The notes beneath the pieces are model-generated. The model saw only the letters and a program-made list of their open reading frames with translations. It did no database searches and was not told where the DNA came from. The translations under genes were made by a program, and so were the position numbers. This document shows positions 1 through 6,802 of a stretch of 7,975 nt of DNA, piece after piece (positions within the stretch are counted from its first letter, which is position 1; every line of letters begins with the position of its first letter). Where the stretch lies: the NCBI GenBank assembly GCA_030605745.1, contig JAUWHT010000408.1:1-7975 (forward strand), read 5' to 3'. Source of the stretch: Pirellulales bacterium (GTDB taxonomy: Bacteria; Planctomycetota; Planctomycetia; Pirellulales; Thermoguttaceae).

Positions 1-11
1 GGACTGGAAAA

Positions 12-50
12 AAAGCGGCCCCGCGGGCTATCGACCTGCGGGGCCGCTTT
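12..50 (-). terminator. Rho-independent terminator of the minus-strand gene at 95-667
   Basis: Bases 12-24 (AAAGCGGCCCCGC) pair perfectly with 38-50. The stem extends through 25-27 and 35-37 by one G-T and two G-C pairs, giving about 16 bp around a 7-base loop (28-34). Read on the minus strand, the stem ends in seven T residues (14 down to 8), the classical intrinsic terminator. It lies 45 bases beyond the stop codon of the gene at 95-667. In the plus direction the trailing run is only TTTGATTTG, so plus-strand termination would be weaker. Confidence 0.9.
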
Positions 51-94
51 GATTTGCTTGTTTGGCGTTCCGGACGGACACCGGGCCAATCCGA

Positions 95-667
95 TCAGGG
101 GCTGCCCCGGTCAGCGTTGTGGATGGCTACTGGGATCGCAATTGCCGCGGCAATGATACCGGCGACGATCAGTGGCCTGGACATCAAGTTCCTGAATCCC
201 CTTGCCAAACCTTGTGCCCGGACCGTGCCGCTGCCGGCGACGACCAACGCGCCCGGTTGAGCGGCCGGTGGGGCGGTGCCGGGTGTCCAGACGCGAAAGG
301 CCGCATGGCCTTCGGCTGCCGCCAGTTGATACACCCCGTTGCCCAACCCGGCAAAGGCGAAGTAACCGTTGTTGTCGGTCTTAGCCGCGGCAATGAGCTG
401 GTCCCCACTGCTGAGCGAGACGTCGGTGTCTGCCATGGCGGCGTTCTCGGGGGTGACAACCTGTCCGAGCAAGACCCCGCCTTCGCGCAGCTCGACATCG
501 GTAATTAGGGGAGTTTGGGTACTTGGCAATGTCGCGGCCAGTGCCAATTGAGGAAAACAGAAGCCGATCACGGCCAATGACACGGCTACTCGCTGAATAA
601 GTGTTGCGCCCTTCATTCTTGTCATCCATTCCTTGAAAAAGGGGAGAGTGGTTGTCCGCCCTGCCAT
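95..667 (-). CDS. Small exported protein with carboxypeptidase regulatory-like domain and C-terminal membrane helix
   Basis: A 190-residue protein. The N-terminus has a basic stretch and then a hydrophobic core (about residues 25-42) ending in ALA-A near 42-45, which reads as a Sec signal peptide with a long n-region. Residues about 58-117 look like a carboxypeptidase regulatory-like (transthyretin-like) beta-sandwich: a GxVV-P start, V-L strands, then TDNNGYFAFAGLGNGVYQL, the typical 'TD.nG.F.f.gL..G.Y.l' signature. A WTPGTAPPAA segment follows, and residues about 164-184 form a single hydrophobic helix before a short charged end. This suggests a protein held in the cytoplasmic membrane with the domain outside; no enzymatic role is implied. 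Start choice: ATG at 667 has AGGAG eight bases upstream. TTG at 685 also has AGGAGG seven bases upstream and would add six residues. ATG at 625 and 616 would still leave a signal peptide. The function is unknown. Small proteins of this plan are, from memory, common in planctomycetes. Confidence 0.72.
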   Translation of the reverse strand: MAGRTTTLPFFKEWMTRMKGATLIQRVAVSLAVIGFCFPQLALAATLPSTQTPLITDVELREGGVLLGQVVTPENAAMADTDVSLSSGDQLIAAAKTDNNGYFAFAGLGNGVYQLAAAEGHAAFRVWTPGTAPPAAQPGALVVAGSGTVRAQGLARGFRNLMSRPLIVAGIIAAAIAIPVAIHNADRGSP

Positions 668-675
668 CCGTTCGG

Positions 676-680
676 CTCCT
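676..680 (-). promoter_or_regulatory. Ribosome binding site deciding the start at 667
   Basis: On the minus strand AGGAG (680 to 676) lies eight bases before the ATG at 667-665. A second good site, AGGAGG (about 698 to 693), lies seven bases before a TTG at 685-683. The start is therefore either 667 or 685. I prefer the ATG. Confidence 0.55.
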
Positions 681-685
681 GTCAA

Positions 686-1002
686 GCTAGGCCCTCCTCT
701 GGGCCTACCCCAAGGCGGTCAAATTTGTTTATCGGCCTTAGGGTCCGAGTGGCTGAAGCAATAATCGCCAAAACCCGCCAAAGCCTCTTATCCCATTTGA
801 TCGGAGTACCCGGGAGCCACTTCCGCCAGATAACTTGTACGAACTCCACCAAGAGTGGCACGTCCCTGAGCGCAGCGGGCGTGTTTGGGGCACCTTGCCA
901 CGCCCTTCGTTCCTCAGGGCGTGCCACCCGTCCACCCGTCAGATCAATGGGTCGCGGAGGATAGAGGAGGCACCCGTCCGCGTCAAGATCAAAAATCCAG
1001 AG
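686..1002. other. Non-coding spacer between two minus-strand genes
   Basis: About 317 bases separate the stop of the transferase gene (1003) from the start region of the small exported protein. I see no convincing gene. A minus-strand reading frame (927 to 682, GTG start) ends in a TTGA overlap with the alternative TTG start, but it has no good ribosome binding site, no recognisable motif and runs through the hairpins at 855-927. No strong promoter is visible for the downstream gene. A GATAAA at about 740-735 on the minus strand is the best -10 candidate but lacks a matching -35. Confidence 0.5.
855..927. repeat. Pair of similar tandem hairpins that can also nest into one long hairpin
   Basis: Fold A is two adjacent hairpins with nearly the same stem. 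In the first, 859-866 pairs with 877-883 (CACG[T]CCC against GGGCGTG, one bulged T). In the second, 899-906 pairs with 916-923 (CACGCCCT against AGGGCGTG). Fold B is one long structure: 855-870 pairs with 913-927 (15 bp, T863 bulged), enclosing an inner stem of 877-883 with 899-905. The two folds exclude each other. Neither strand has a T-run after the stem, so it is not a standard intrinsic terminator. It could be a REP/BIME-like element, a processing or 3'-end stabilising structure for the transferase mRNA, or a regulatory leader. Confidence 0.6.
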
Positions 1003-2235
1003 CTACGCTGCCTTCTTTGAATTCTCGGCGGCTAGTGCGGGCTCGCCGGGAAGCTGCCCAGCTTGTGCAACCCCTCTGTTTTCATGGTTAGCTAAGGGTG
1101 GTGGCGTGGAACTTGGGGGGAAGATGCGTAAGGTGCCGGGGGTTCTTTCCGGCAACGGCTGCCGGAGCAGGCGTGCGGTGGTTTGTGCAACGAACCGTTT
1201 GGCTAGTCTCCATTCCTCGTGACCAAGGAACCGCCGATTGACCGCCAGCACGGTAATCGTCCCCAATATGGCCCACGCCCAGAACTCCTGACCCGAGGAG
1301 GCCACCAACCAAGCCACGGCGCCGGCGGTTAGGCAAAGCCCGCCGAGGAAACCCAGCACTTTCCAAGTATTGAAGCCACGACTTGCCAACTGATGGTGGA
1401 TGTGGCCGCGGTCGGCAACCATCAGGCCATTGCCCATCAGGCTGCGCCGCACGATGGCCAGTCCCGTGTCAATAAGCGGAACGAACATCAGAGCGGCTGC
1501 GACTGTAAGATTCGCAGTCGTTGTTTGGCCCACCAGCGAGACGCGCAGGGCAAGCAGCGCGAGGGTTACCCCGATGATCATACTCCCGCAATCGCCCAGG
1601 TAGATCCTGGCAGGCGGCAGGTTGTAGACAAGGAATCCGGCCAGGGCTCCGGCCAATGCCAGCGCCAGGAGCATTACCGCGGGCCGGGCCTGGGTCGCTG
1701 CAATCAGGGCAATGGCCAGCGCGATCGCGATCCCGATCACCGACGCCAGGCCATCCATGCCGTCGAGCAGATTCAGGGCGTTAATTCCCAGCACCAGCCA
1801 GCCGATCGTAAAGATGACGCCCCACCAGCCCAGTTCGATGGGGTATCCGAAAAGGACCAGTCCCTTAATGCAGCCGCCGGCCAGCACGATTGGCAGGGTG
1901 GAAATAATCTGCCCGCATAGCTTCCAACGGGCGCGCATGTCAACCAGGTCGTCGTAGCAACCGAGCACGCAGAGTATGCCGGCGGATAGAGCCAAGGCGA
2001 TCGGCAACGAGAAGATGCTGCCGTCACCGGCCGCCACCCAGTAGGCTACGATGAGGCCGGGAAGCAGTGCGAGATAGACGGGGCCGCCACCCAATAGCGG
2101 GGTGGGCCGGCAATGCAGCTTCCGATTTCCATCGGGCCGGCTTACTGCATCAAGTTTCCAAGCCAATGCTTTTGCCAGCGGCGTTAGCGCCAAGCTGCCG
2201 GCAATCGCAACCCCAATCACAACCGCAGGCATCAT
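1003..2235 (-). CDS. Undecaprenyl-phosphate sugar-1-phosphate transferase, WecA/MraY family
   Basis: A 410-residue polytopic membrane protein of the polyprenyl-phosphate N-acetylhexosamine-1-phosphate transferase family. It transfers a sugar-1-phosphate from a UDP-sugar to undecaprenyl phosphate at the inner face of the cytoplasmic membrane, the first step of building a lipid-linked glycan. Visible family motifs in order: R43-PTPLLGG (49-50); the Mg-binding YDDLVD (94-99); NALNLLDGMDGL (152-163); IYLGDCGS (211-218); VPLIDT with D256; RR (263-264); and RGHIHHQL (H278, H280, H281). The HIHH motif points to the WecA/TagO/Rfe branch rather than to MraY proper. About ten hydrophobic helices are followed by a proline-rich, polar tail of some 75 residues (about 335-410), probably cytoplasmic. 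Two adjacent ATG codons (2235 and 2232) could start it, and no strong ribosome binding site precedes them. No other glycan-synthesis gene is adjacent, so the product (O-antigen, exopolysaccharide or another surface glycan) cannot be named. The exact sugar is not predictable. Confidence 0.92.
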   Translation of the reverse strand: MMPAVVIGVAIAGSLALTPLAKALAWKLDAVSRPDGNRKLHCRPTPLLGGGPVYLALLPGLIVAYWVAAGDGSIFSLPIALALSAGILCVLGCYDDLVDMRARWKLCGQIISTLPIVLAGGCIKGLVLFGYPIELGWWGVIFTIGWLVLGINALNLLDGMDGLASVIGIAIALAIALIAATQARPAVMLLALALAGALAGFLVYNLPPARIYLGDCGSMIIGVTLALLALRVSLVGQTTTANLTVAAALMFVPLIDTGLAIVRRSLMGNGLMVADRGHIHHQLASRGFNTWKVLGFLGGLCLTAGAVAWLVASSGQEFWAWAILGTITVLAVNRRFLGHEEWRLAKRFVAQTTARLLRQPLPERTPGTLRIFPPSSTPPPLANHENRGVAQAGQLPGEPALAAENSKKAA

Positions 2236-2439
2236 TATTTGTCTTGCCCCGTTTTGTTGTGGGCATTATCGGGTCATTGAAGACGAATCCTTAGCCTAAA
2301 CTAGTGCGGATTGGGTCTTGAATGACCGACGGGCGGGGGAAACGGCAGAAAAAAGATGAGAAATTGGAGGCTGCAATGCTAACCGAAACGGCGGCACTCG
2401 CAAATAGACGTTTTTCGAGAGGTCGACCAAAGGAGCCGG

Positions 2440-2468
2440 TTGCCAAGCGATACTTGGGTCCGTATAAT
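2440..2468 (+). promoter_or_regulatory. Sigma70-type promoter of the GAPDH gene
   Basis: TTGCCA at 2440-2445 (five of six bases of the -35 consensus) and TATAAT at 2463-2468 (full -10 consensus) are separated by exactly 17 bases. Transcription would start near 2475 and give a leader of about 53 bases. Such a close match fits a highly expressed housekeeping gene. Confidence 0.85.
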
Positions 2469-2514
2469 ACGTGGCCCTATACATTACAAACCCGTAAAAG
2501 CTTGTTTTCCAGAA

Positions 2515-2520
2515 AAGGAG
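2515..2520 (+). promoter_or_regulatory. Ribosome binding site of the GAPDH gene, fixing a GTG start
   Basis: AAGGAG at 2515-2520 lies seven bases before the GTG at 2528. This supports GTG as the start codon; the resulting N-terminus (MAIRVGINGFGRIGR) is what the family requires. Confidence 0.85.
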
Positions 2521-2527
2521 AAGTGTT

Positions 2528-3544
2528 GTGGCAATTCGTGTTGGTATCAATGGGTTCGGCCGAATCGGCCGGCTGGTGTTCCGTGGCTTGATGGAGAAAC
2601 CGGACATCTTCGAAGTGGTCGGGATCAACGACCTGACCGACAACAGGACGCTGGCCACCTTGCTGAAATATGACAGTATTCACCGCCGTTATCCGGGCAC
2701 GGTCGACCACGACGATGAGAATCTGATCGTCGAGGGTAAGAAGATCGCCGCGATGGCCGAGCGGGACCCGGCCGAGCTGCCTTGGAAGAAGCTGGATGCC
2801 GAGATCATCCTGGAGAGCACCGGTGCGTTCCGAGGGCGTGCCGCCGACGGAAAGCCCGGTTTTGACAGTCACCTGAAGGCCGGGGCCAAGAAGGTCGTTA
2901 TCAGCGCCCCGGCCAAGGGGCCGGACCTGACCTGCGTGCTGGGCGTAAACGACGACAAACTCCGCGCCGAGCACACGTGCATCTCCAATGCAAGCTGCAC
3001 GACCAACTGCCTGGCCCCGGTAGCCAAGGTGCTCAACGACAAGTTCGGTATCGTCAAGGGCCTGATGACCACGGTCCACTCGTACACCAACGATCAGGTG
3101 GTACATGACTTCCCCCACAAGGACCTGTACCGTGCCCGGGCGGCCGCAATGAACATCATTCCTACTACCACGGGTGCCGCCAAAGCGGTGGGGCTCGTCA
3201 TCCCCGAGTTGCAGGGCAAGCTGACCGGCATGGCCCTGCGCGTGCCGACCCCGACCGGCAGTGTGGTCGATCTGACCGTGGAACTGGCCAAGCCGGTGAC
3301 CACCGACGCGGTCAACGCTGCGATCAAGGAAGCGGCCGAGGGGAAACTCAAGGGAATCCTCAAGTACACCGAGGACCCGATCGTCTCGAGCGACGTGATC
3401 GGCGACCCCCACAGCTCGATCTTCGCCGCTGATTGGACCCAGGTCGTGGGCGACACCATGCTGAAGGTCATAAGCTGGTACGACAACGAATGGGGCTACA
3501 GTTGCCGCAGCGTCGACCTGATCGAGAAGATTGCCAAAGTTTAA
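2528..3544 (+). CDS. gap: Type I glyceraldehyde-3-phosphate dehydrogenase (NAD-type)
   Basis: A 338-residue cytoplasmic glycolytic enzyme that oxidises and phosphorylates glyceraldehyde-3-phosphate to 1,3-bisphosphoglycerate with reduction of NAD+. Visible: the Rossmann nucleotide-binding loop NGFGRIGR (8-15); GINDLTD with D35, the acidic residue typical of NAD preference; the catalytic ASCTTN with C157; TTVHSYT with H184; TTTGAA (213-218); LRVPTPTGS with R238; and WYDNEWGYS with N320. All key residues are intact. The length is at the upper end of the usual 330-340. The segment after TGAF (about 102-114) seems about five residues longer than the common 'TSREKAEL' version. It starts with GTG and has a consensus promoter and a good ribosome binding site. 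It is followed by a 173-base gap without a clear terminator, so read-through into the TolC gene is possible. I cannot tell gapA from gapB use by sequence alone, although D35 and the strong promoter favour glycolysis. Confidence 0.98.
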   Translation: MAIRVGINGFGRIGRLVFRGLMEKPDIFEVVGINDLTDNRTLATLLKYDSIHRRYPGTVDHDDENLIVEGKKIAAMAERDPAELPWKKLDAEIILESTGAFRGRAADGKPGFDSHLKAGAKKVVISAPAKGPDLTCVLGVNDDKLRAEHTCISNASCTTNCLAPVAKVLNDKFGIVKGLMTTVHSYTNDQVVHDFPHKDLYRARAAAMNIIPTTTGAAKAVGLVIPELQGKLTGMALRVPTPTGSVVDLTVELAKPVTTDAVNAAIKEAAEGKLKGILKYTEDPIVSSDVIGDPHSSIFAADWTQVVGDTMLKVISWYDNEWGYSCRSVDLIEKIAKV

Positions 3545-3593
3545 CGATTGGGCTGCCGATATCAACTTTGCCGATTACTCCGTCGGCAGGACC

Positions 3594-3653
3594 GCGCATA
3601 ATGCGCAGACCTGCGACGGAGGCCGGCCAGGGGGGAAATTGAGACCAATTTCC
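3594..3653. repeat. Two small inverted repeats between GAPDH and the TolC-family gene
   Basis: The GAPDH-TolC gap (3545-3717) holds no gene. It contains a near-perfect palindrome GCGCAT-A-ATGCGC (3594-3606) and a 7-bp hairpin GGAAATT/AATTTCC (3634-3640 with 3647-3653, 6-base loop). A looser 7-bp repeat, CTGCCGA (3553-3559) with TCGGCAG (3583-3589), lies upstream. None has a T-run, so termination after GAPDH is not shown. The palindrome could be an operator for a dimeric regulator, but this is only a possibility. No convincing promoter is visible here. Confidence 0.4.
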
Positions 3654-3717
3654 AGCAGCGGACGTGCCATCTGCTAGCACAACCGCCGCGGCAAACCCCA
3701 GGCAGGAATGCAGTCCA

Positions 3718-5904
3718 ATGAGTCGGCGATCCCCCCTCCCGGGTACACTGGTGGCCTGGGCGCTGGTCGTTCTGACCGGATGCCAGCCGCAGATGCCCTT
3801 CTATTTCCACGAAGACGGCGACCTTTCGCACTACCTGGGCATGGCCACCGATATAGAGGTGCCGGACTTGGAGGAAGTCGAGCCCCTCAGCGAGGTAGAC
3901 GGGGCGATCCGTCCGTTCTCGTTGGATAACACCGAACCGAAGGAGGTCTGGGACCTACCGCTGGAAGACGCCGTCCGCTACGCACTGGCCAACAGCCGGG
4001 TGATGCGTTCGCTGGGCGGCCGGATCCTCGGGCCACCTGTTTTCGTCGTTCTCAACCCTGAGATTGTCCCGACCATCTACGACCCGGCAATCGCCGAGAG
4101 CAACCCGCGCATGGGCGTCGAGGCGGCGCTGTCGGCCTTCGATACACAGTTTACCAGCAGCGTCTTCTGGGAGAAGAACGATGCGCCGCAAAACTACCAG
4201 GCTAACCCCTACTTTCCAGATGTATTCCGGCAGGATGTTGGCAGTTTTCAGGCCCAGTTGAGAAAGACGGCGGCCACGGGAGGTACCTGGTCCTTGACCC
4301 ACAACGTCAACTATGACCAGAACAACCGACCGATGCTGATGCGCCTGTACGCCAGCGACTGGAACGTGAACCTGGAGGCCGAGTTCCGGCAGCCGCTCTT
4401 GCAGGGGGCCGGGGTGCAGTTCAACCGGATTGCCGGGCCGGGCGCCATTCCCGGCTTCAACAACGGCGTGACGATCGCCCGGATCAACACCGACATTGTC
4501 TTAACCGATTTCGAGACCGGCGTGCGAGACCTGGTCAAAGACGTGGAAGTGGCCTATTGGGAACTGTACGACGCGTACCGGAAGCTCGACGCGATGATCG
4601 CCGGCCGCGATAGCGCATTGGCAACCTGGCGGAAGATACACGCCCTGTACGTGATCGGTGCCCGGGGCGGCGAAGCGGAGAAGGAAGCCCAGGCCCGGGA
4701 ACAGTACTTCCTCTTCCGCAGCGAGGTGGAGCGGAAGCTCAATACCCTGTATGCGGCCGAGAGCAAGTTGCGCTACATGATGGGACTGGCGGCAACCGAT
4801 GGCCGCTTGATCCGCCCGGCCGACGAGCCGACTACCGCAAAGGTGACCTTTGACTGGAACGAGACCCATGCCGAAGCCATTGTCCGAAACGTCGATCTGC
4901 GCCAGATGCGGTGGATCGTCAAACGTCGGGAGCTGGAGCTGATTGCCGCGAAGAACTACCTGCTGCCCCGGCTCGACGCCGTGGGACGTTACCGCTGGCT
5001 GGGGCTGGGCGACGACCTGCTCGAATCGACCGGCGGGACCGGCGACTTTAGGAATCGTGACTCGAATGCCTATCAATGTATGACCAACGGCGCATTCCAG
5101 GAATGGCATTTCGGCCTTGAACTGAGCTTCCCCATCGGGTTCCGCAAGGAGATGGCCGGCGTGCGCCACGCACAGTTGAACCTGGCCCGGGAGCGGGCGA
5201 GGCTGCAAGAACAGGAATTAGAGGTCTCACACCAATTGGCGTATGTAATTCGCGAGTTGGAAGCGAACCACGTGCTCAGCCAGACGAACTTCAACCGCCG
5301 TGTGGCGGCCCAGCGCCAGGTCGAGGCGGTGGCGGCGGCCTACGAGACGGAGATGGTCACGCTCGATCTACTGTTGGACGCCCAGCGGCGGCTGGCCGAG
5401 GCCGAGAGCGCCTACTACCGCAGCCTGGTCGATTACAACATCTCGATTGCCAGTGTCCACCTCCGCAAGGGCTCGCTGCTGGAGTACAATGGGGTCCACT
5501 TGAGTGAAGGTCCTTGGCCTGCGAAGGCCTATTTCGACGCTCGCCGGCGTGCCCGTGCCCGCGATGCAAGCGCGTACCTCGACTACGGTTTCACGCGGCC
5601 GAAGGTAATCAGCCGCGGCGCCTACCAGCAGCACACCGTGGCCGGGCCGATGGTGCTCGACGGCGAGTTCGAAGTGGGTGGACCGGTCCTGGAAATGCCG
5701 GTTGAAGCCACGCCGGAGATGATTCCCGCGCCGGCGCCGGAATCGTCGAGGGCGACGAACCCGGCGGACCTGTCGGTCGAGCCGTCGGTACCCGAGCCGC
5801 CGGCGCCGCAGCCGGAGCCTGATTCCCAACATGAAGCTTTCACAAGTCCATCGGCTGCTGAAAATCATCGGCCTTCTTCAAGCTGGAAGAGGGTACAACG
5901 TTGA
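3718..5904 (+). CDS. TolC-family outer membrane efflux lipoprotein with proline-rich tail
   Basis: A 728-residue outer membrane factor, the trimeric channel through which tripartite pumps and type I secretion systems export substrates. I start it at ATG 3718 because this gives a lipoprotein signal (MSRRSPLPGTLVAWALVVL) ending in lipobox LTGC with C22 as the lipidated residue. An upstream GTG at 3664 would bury that signal. AGGA lies ten bases before the ATG. TolC-like features: DLPLEDAVRYALANSR (about 79-94) at the start of the domain, long amphipathic helices (about 265-360), IGFRKEMAGVRHAQLNLARERARLQEQELE (about 473-502) and LDAQRRLAEAESAYYRSLVDYNISI (about 553-577). The pairing of two such helical repeats is typical. 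Length is well above E. coli TolC (about 490), because of a long N-terminal insert with beta-rich sequence (about 100-265) and a C-terminal Pro/Glu/Ala-rich tail (about 660-704). The last 24 or so residues are encoded inside the next gene. No inner-membrane pump or membrane-fusion partner is in the window, so the substrate is unknown. Confidence 0.9.
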   Translation: MSRRSPLPGTLVAWALVVLTGCQPQMPFYFHEDGDLSHYLGMATDIEVPDLEEVEPLSEVDGAIRPFSLDNTEPKEVWDLPLEDAVRYALANSRVMRSLGGRILGPPVFVVLNPEIVPTIYDPAIAESNPRMGVEAALSAFDTQFTSSVFWEKNDAPQNYQANPYFPDVFRQDVGSFQAQLRKTAATGGTWSLTHNVNYDQNNRPMLMRLYASDWNVNLEAEFRQPLLQGAGVQFNRIAGPGAIPGFNNGVTIARINTDIVLTDFETGVRDLVKDVEVAYWELYDAYRKLDAMIAGRDSALATWRKIHALYVIGARGGEAEKEAQAREQYFLFRSEVERKLNTLYAAESKLRYMMGLAATDGRLIRPADEPTTAKVTFDWNETHAEAIVRNVDLRQMRWIVKRRELELIAAKNYLLPRLDAVGRYRWLGLGDDLLESTGGTGDFRNRDSNAYQCMTNGAFQEWHFGLELSFPIGFRKEMAGVRHAQLNLARERARLQEQELEVSHQLAYVIRELEANHVLSQTNFNRRVAAQRQVEAVAAAYETEMVTLDLLLDAQRRLAEAESAYYRSLVDYNISIASVHLRKGSLLEYNGVHLSEGPWPAKAYFDARRRARARDASAYLDYGFTRPKVISRGAYQQHTVAGPMVLDGEFEVGGPVLEMPVEATPEMIPAPAPESSRATNPADLSVEPSVPEPPAPQPEPDSQHEAFTSPSAAENHRPSSSWKRVQR

Positions 5905-6802
5905 GGGCCTCGCGCAGGCCTGCCGGGTGAGCCGGCGGACCATCTTTCGCGACCTGGAGATATTGCGGGAGTCGGGCGTACCGCTGAGCTACGACGACCA
6001 GCAACAGCGGTACCGGATTCCCGGCACCTATTACCTCCCGCCGACGAACTTCACCCCGGAAGAGGCGCTGTCGCTAATCGTGTTGTGTCACGAGATGGGT
6101 GGCGGCCGGGGATTGCCGTTCTTCGCTCCGGCCCGCAACGCTGCACTAAAGCTGGAGAGCACCCTACCCGGCCGGCTCCGCGAGCGGTTGCGAAGCGTCG
6201 CCGACGCGATACAGATCCGCCCGGTGCCGAGCAATGTGCTTTTCGGACAGCAGCCGGTCTACGATCAGTTGCTCGAGGCCATCTCCGGGCGGCACAGCGT
6301 GCGGATCCGCTACCACAGCCTTGCCGAGCAAGAGGAAATCTGCACCAAGCTTAATCCGTACCGGTTGTTTTTCAGCCGGCGGAGTTGGTACGTCATCGGC
6401 CGATCGTCGCTGCACCGCAGTACGCGGACCTTCAACGTGGGGCGGATTCTCGACCTGGAGCCGTTGGAGGACAGCTACCAGATTCCCCGCGGGTTCTCGC
6501 TGGAGCGGTGCCTGCGCAACGCCTGGCACCTGATACCCGAGCCGGGGCAGGACCAGGAAGTGGTGATCCGCTTCAGCAAGCTGGTGGCCCAGAACGTCGC
6601 CGAGGTGGCCTGGCACAAGACCCAGCAGTTGAGGTTCAACGACGACGGCACGCTCGATTTCCAGGTCACCGTGTCGGGACTGAGCGAGATTTCCTGGTGG
6701 ATTCTCGGCTACGGCGACCAGGCCGAAGTCCTCAAGCCGGCCAAGCTCCGGCAGATCATCGCCAAACGCGCAGAGCGAATGGTCGGGTACTATCACCCGT
6801 AA
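5831..6802 (+). CDS. HTH-WYL transcriptional regulator (PafC-like)
   Basis: A 323-residue cytoplasmic DNA-binding regulator. Residues 1-65 form a winged helix-turn-helix of the HTH_11/DeoR-like type: RLLKIIGLLQAGRGYNVEGLAQACRVSRRTIFRDLEILRESGVPL is the classical pattern, followed by QQRYRIPG. Residues about 140-212 form the WYL domain, with SWYVIGRS (W186, Y187, V188; V replaces the eponymous L), R199 and R205 in RTFNVGRI. Residues about 232-323 match the C-terminal WCX extension (WHLIPE, VVIRFSK, VSGLSEISWWILGYGDQAEVL). WYL domains are thought to sense ligands, including nucleic acids or nucleotides; the ligand here is unknown. The start at 5831 is needed for a complete HTH, and it overlaps the TolC-type gene by 74 bases in another frame. 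The ribosome binding site is weak (GGAG at 5814-5817, 13 bases upstream), so translation may be coupled to the upstream gene. The stop codon ends at 6802, exactly where the heptamer array begins. Confidence 0.93.
   Translation: MKLSQVHRLLKIIGLLQAGRGYNVEGLAQACRVSRRTIFRDLEILRESGVPLSYDDQQQRYRIPGTYYLPPTNFTPEEALSLIVLCHEMGGGRGLPFFAPARNAALKLESTLPGRLRERLRSVADAIQIRPVPSNVLFGQQPVYDQLLEAISGRHSVRIRYHSLAEQEEICTKLNPYRLFFSRRSWYVIGRSSLHRSTRTFNVGRILDLEPLEDSYQIPRGFSLERCLRNAWHLIPEPGQDQEVVIRFSKLVAQNVAEVAWHKTQQLRFNDDGTLDFQVTVSGLSEISWWILGYGDQAEVLKPAKLRQIIAKRAERMVGYYHP

Noticed and set aside
1..8. GGACTGGA at the window start matching the end of the heptamer array (6886-6893)
   Set aside because: Eight bases at the window edge could be chance; no second array can be seen without the upstream sequence.
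682..927. Minus-strand reading frame of 81 codons ending in a TTGA overlap with the next gene's alternative start
   Set aside because: GTG start without a good ribosome binding site, no recognisable domain, and it runs through the hairpin pair; it is probably a chance frame.
2265..2270. GATAAT on the minus strand as a -10 box for the transferase gene
   Set aside because: No recognisable -35 hexamer lies 16-18 bases upstream, so the promoter is not supported beyond one hexamer.
2322..2591. Plus-strand reading frame starting upstream of GAPDH
   Set aside because: It crosses the consensus promoter and the GAPDH start in another frame, has no ribosome binding site and no known motif.
2477..3565. 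Long minus-strand open frame opposite GAPDH
   Set aside because: It is an antisense shadow caused by GC-rich codon bias; GAPDH motifs on the plus strand are unambiguous.
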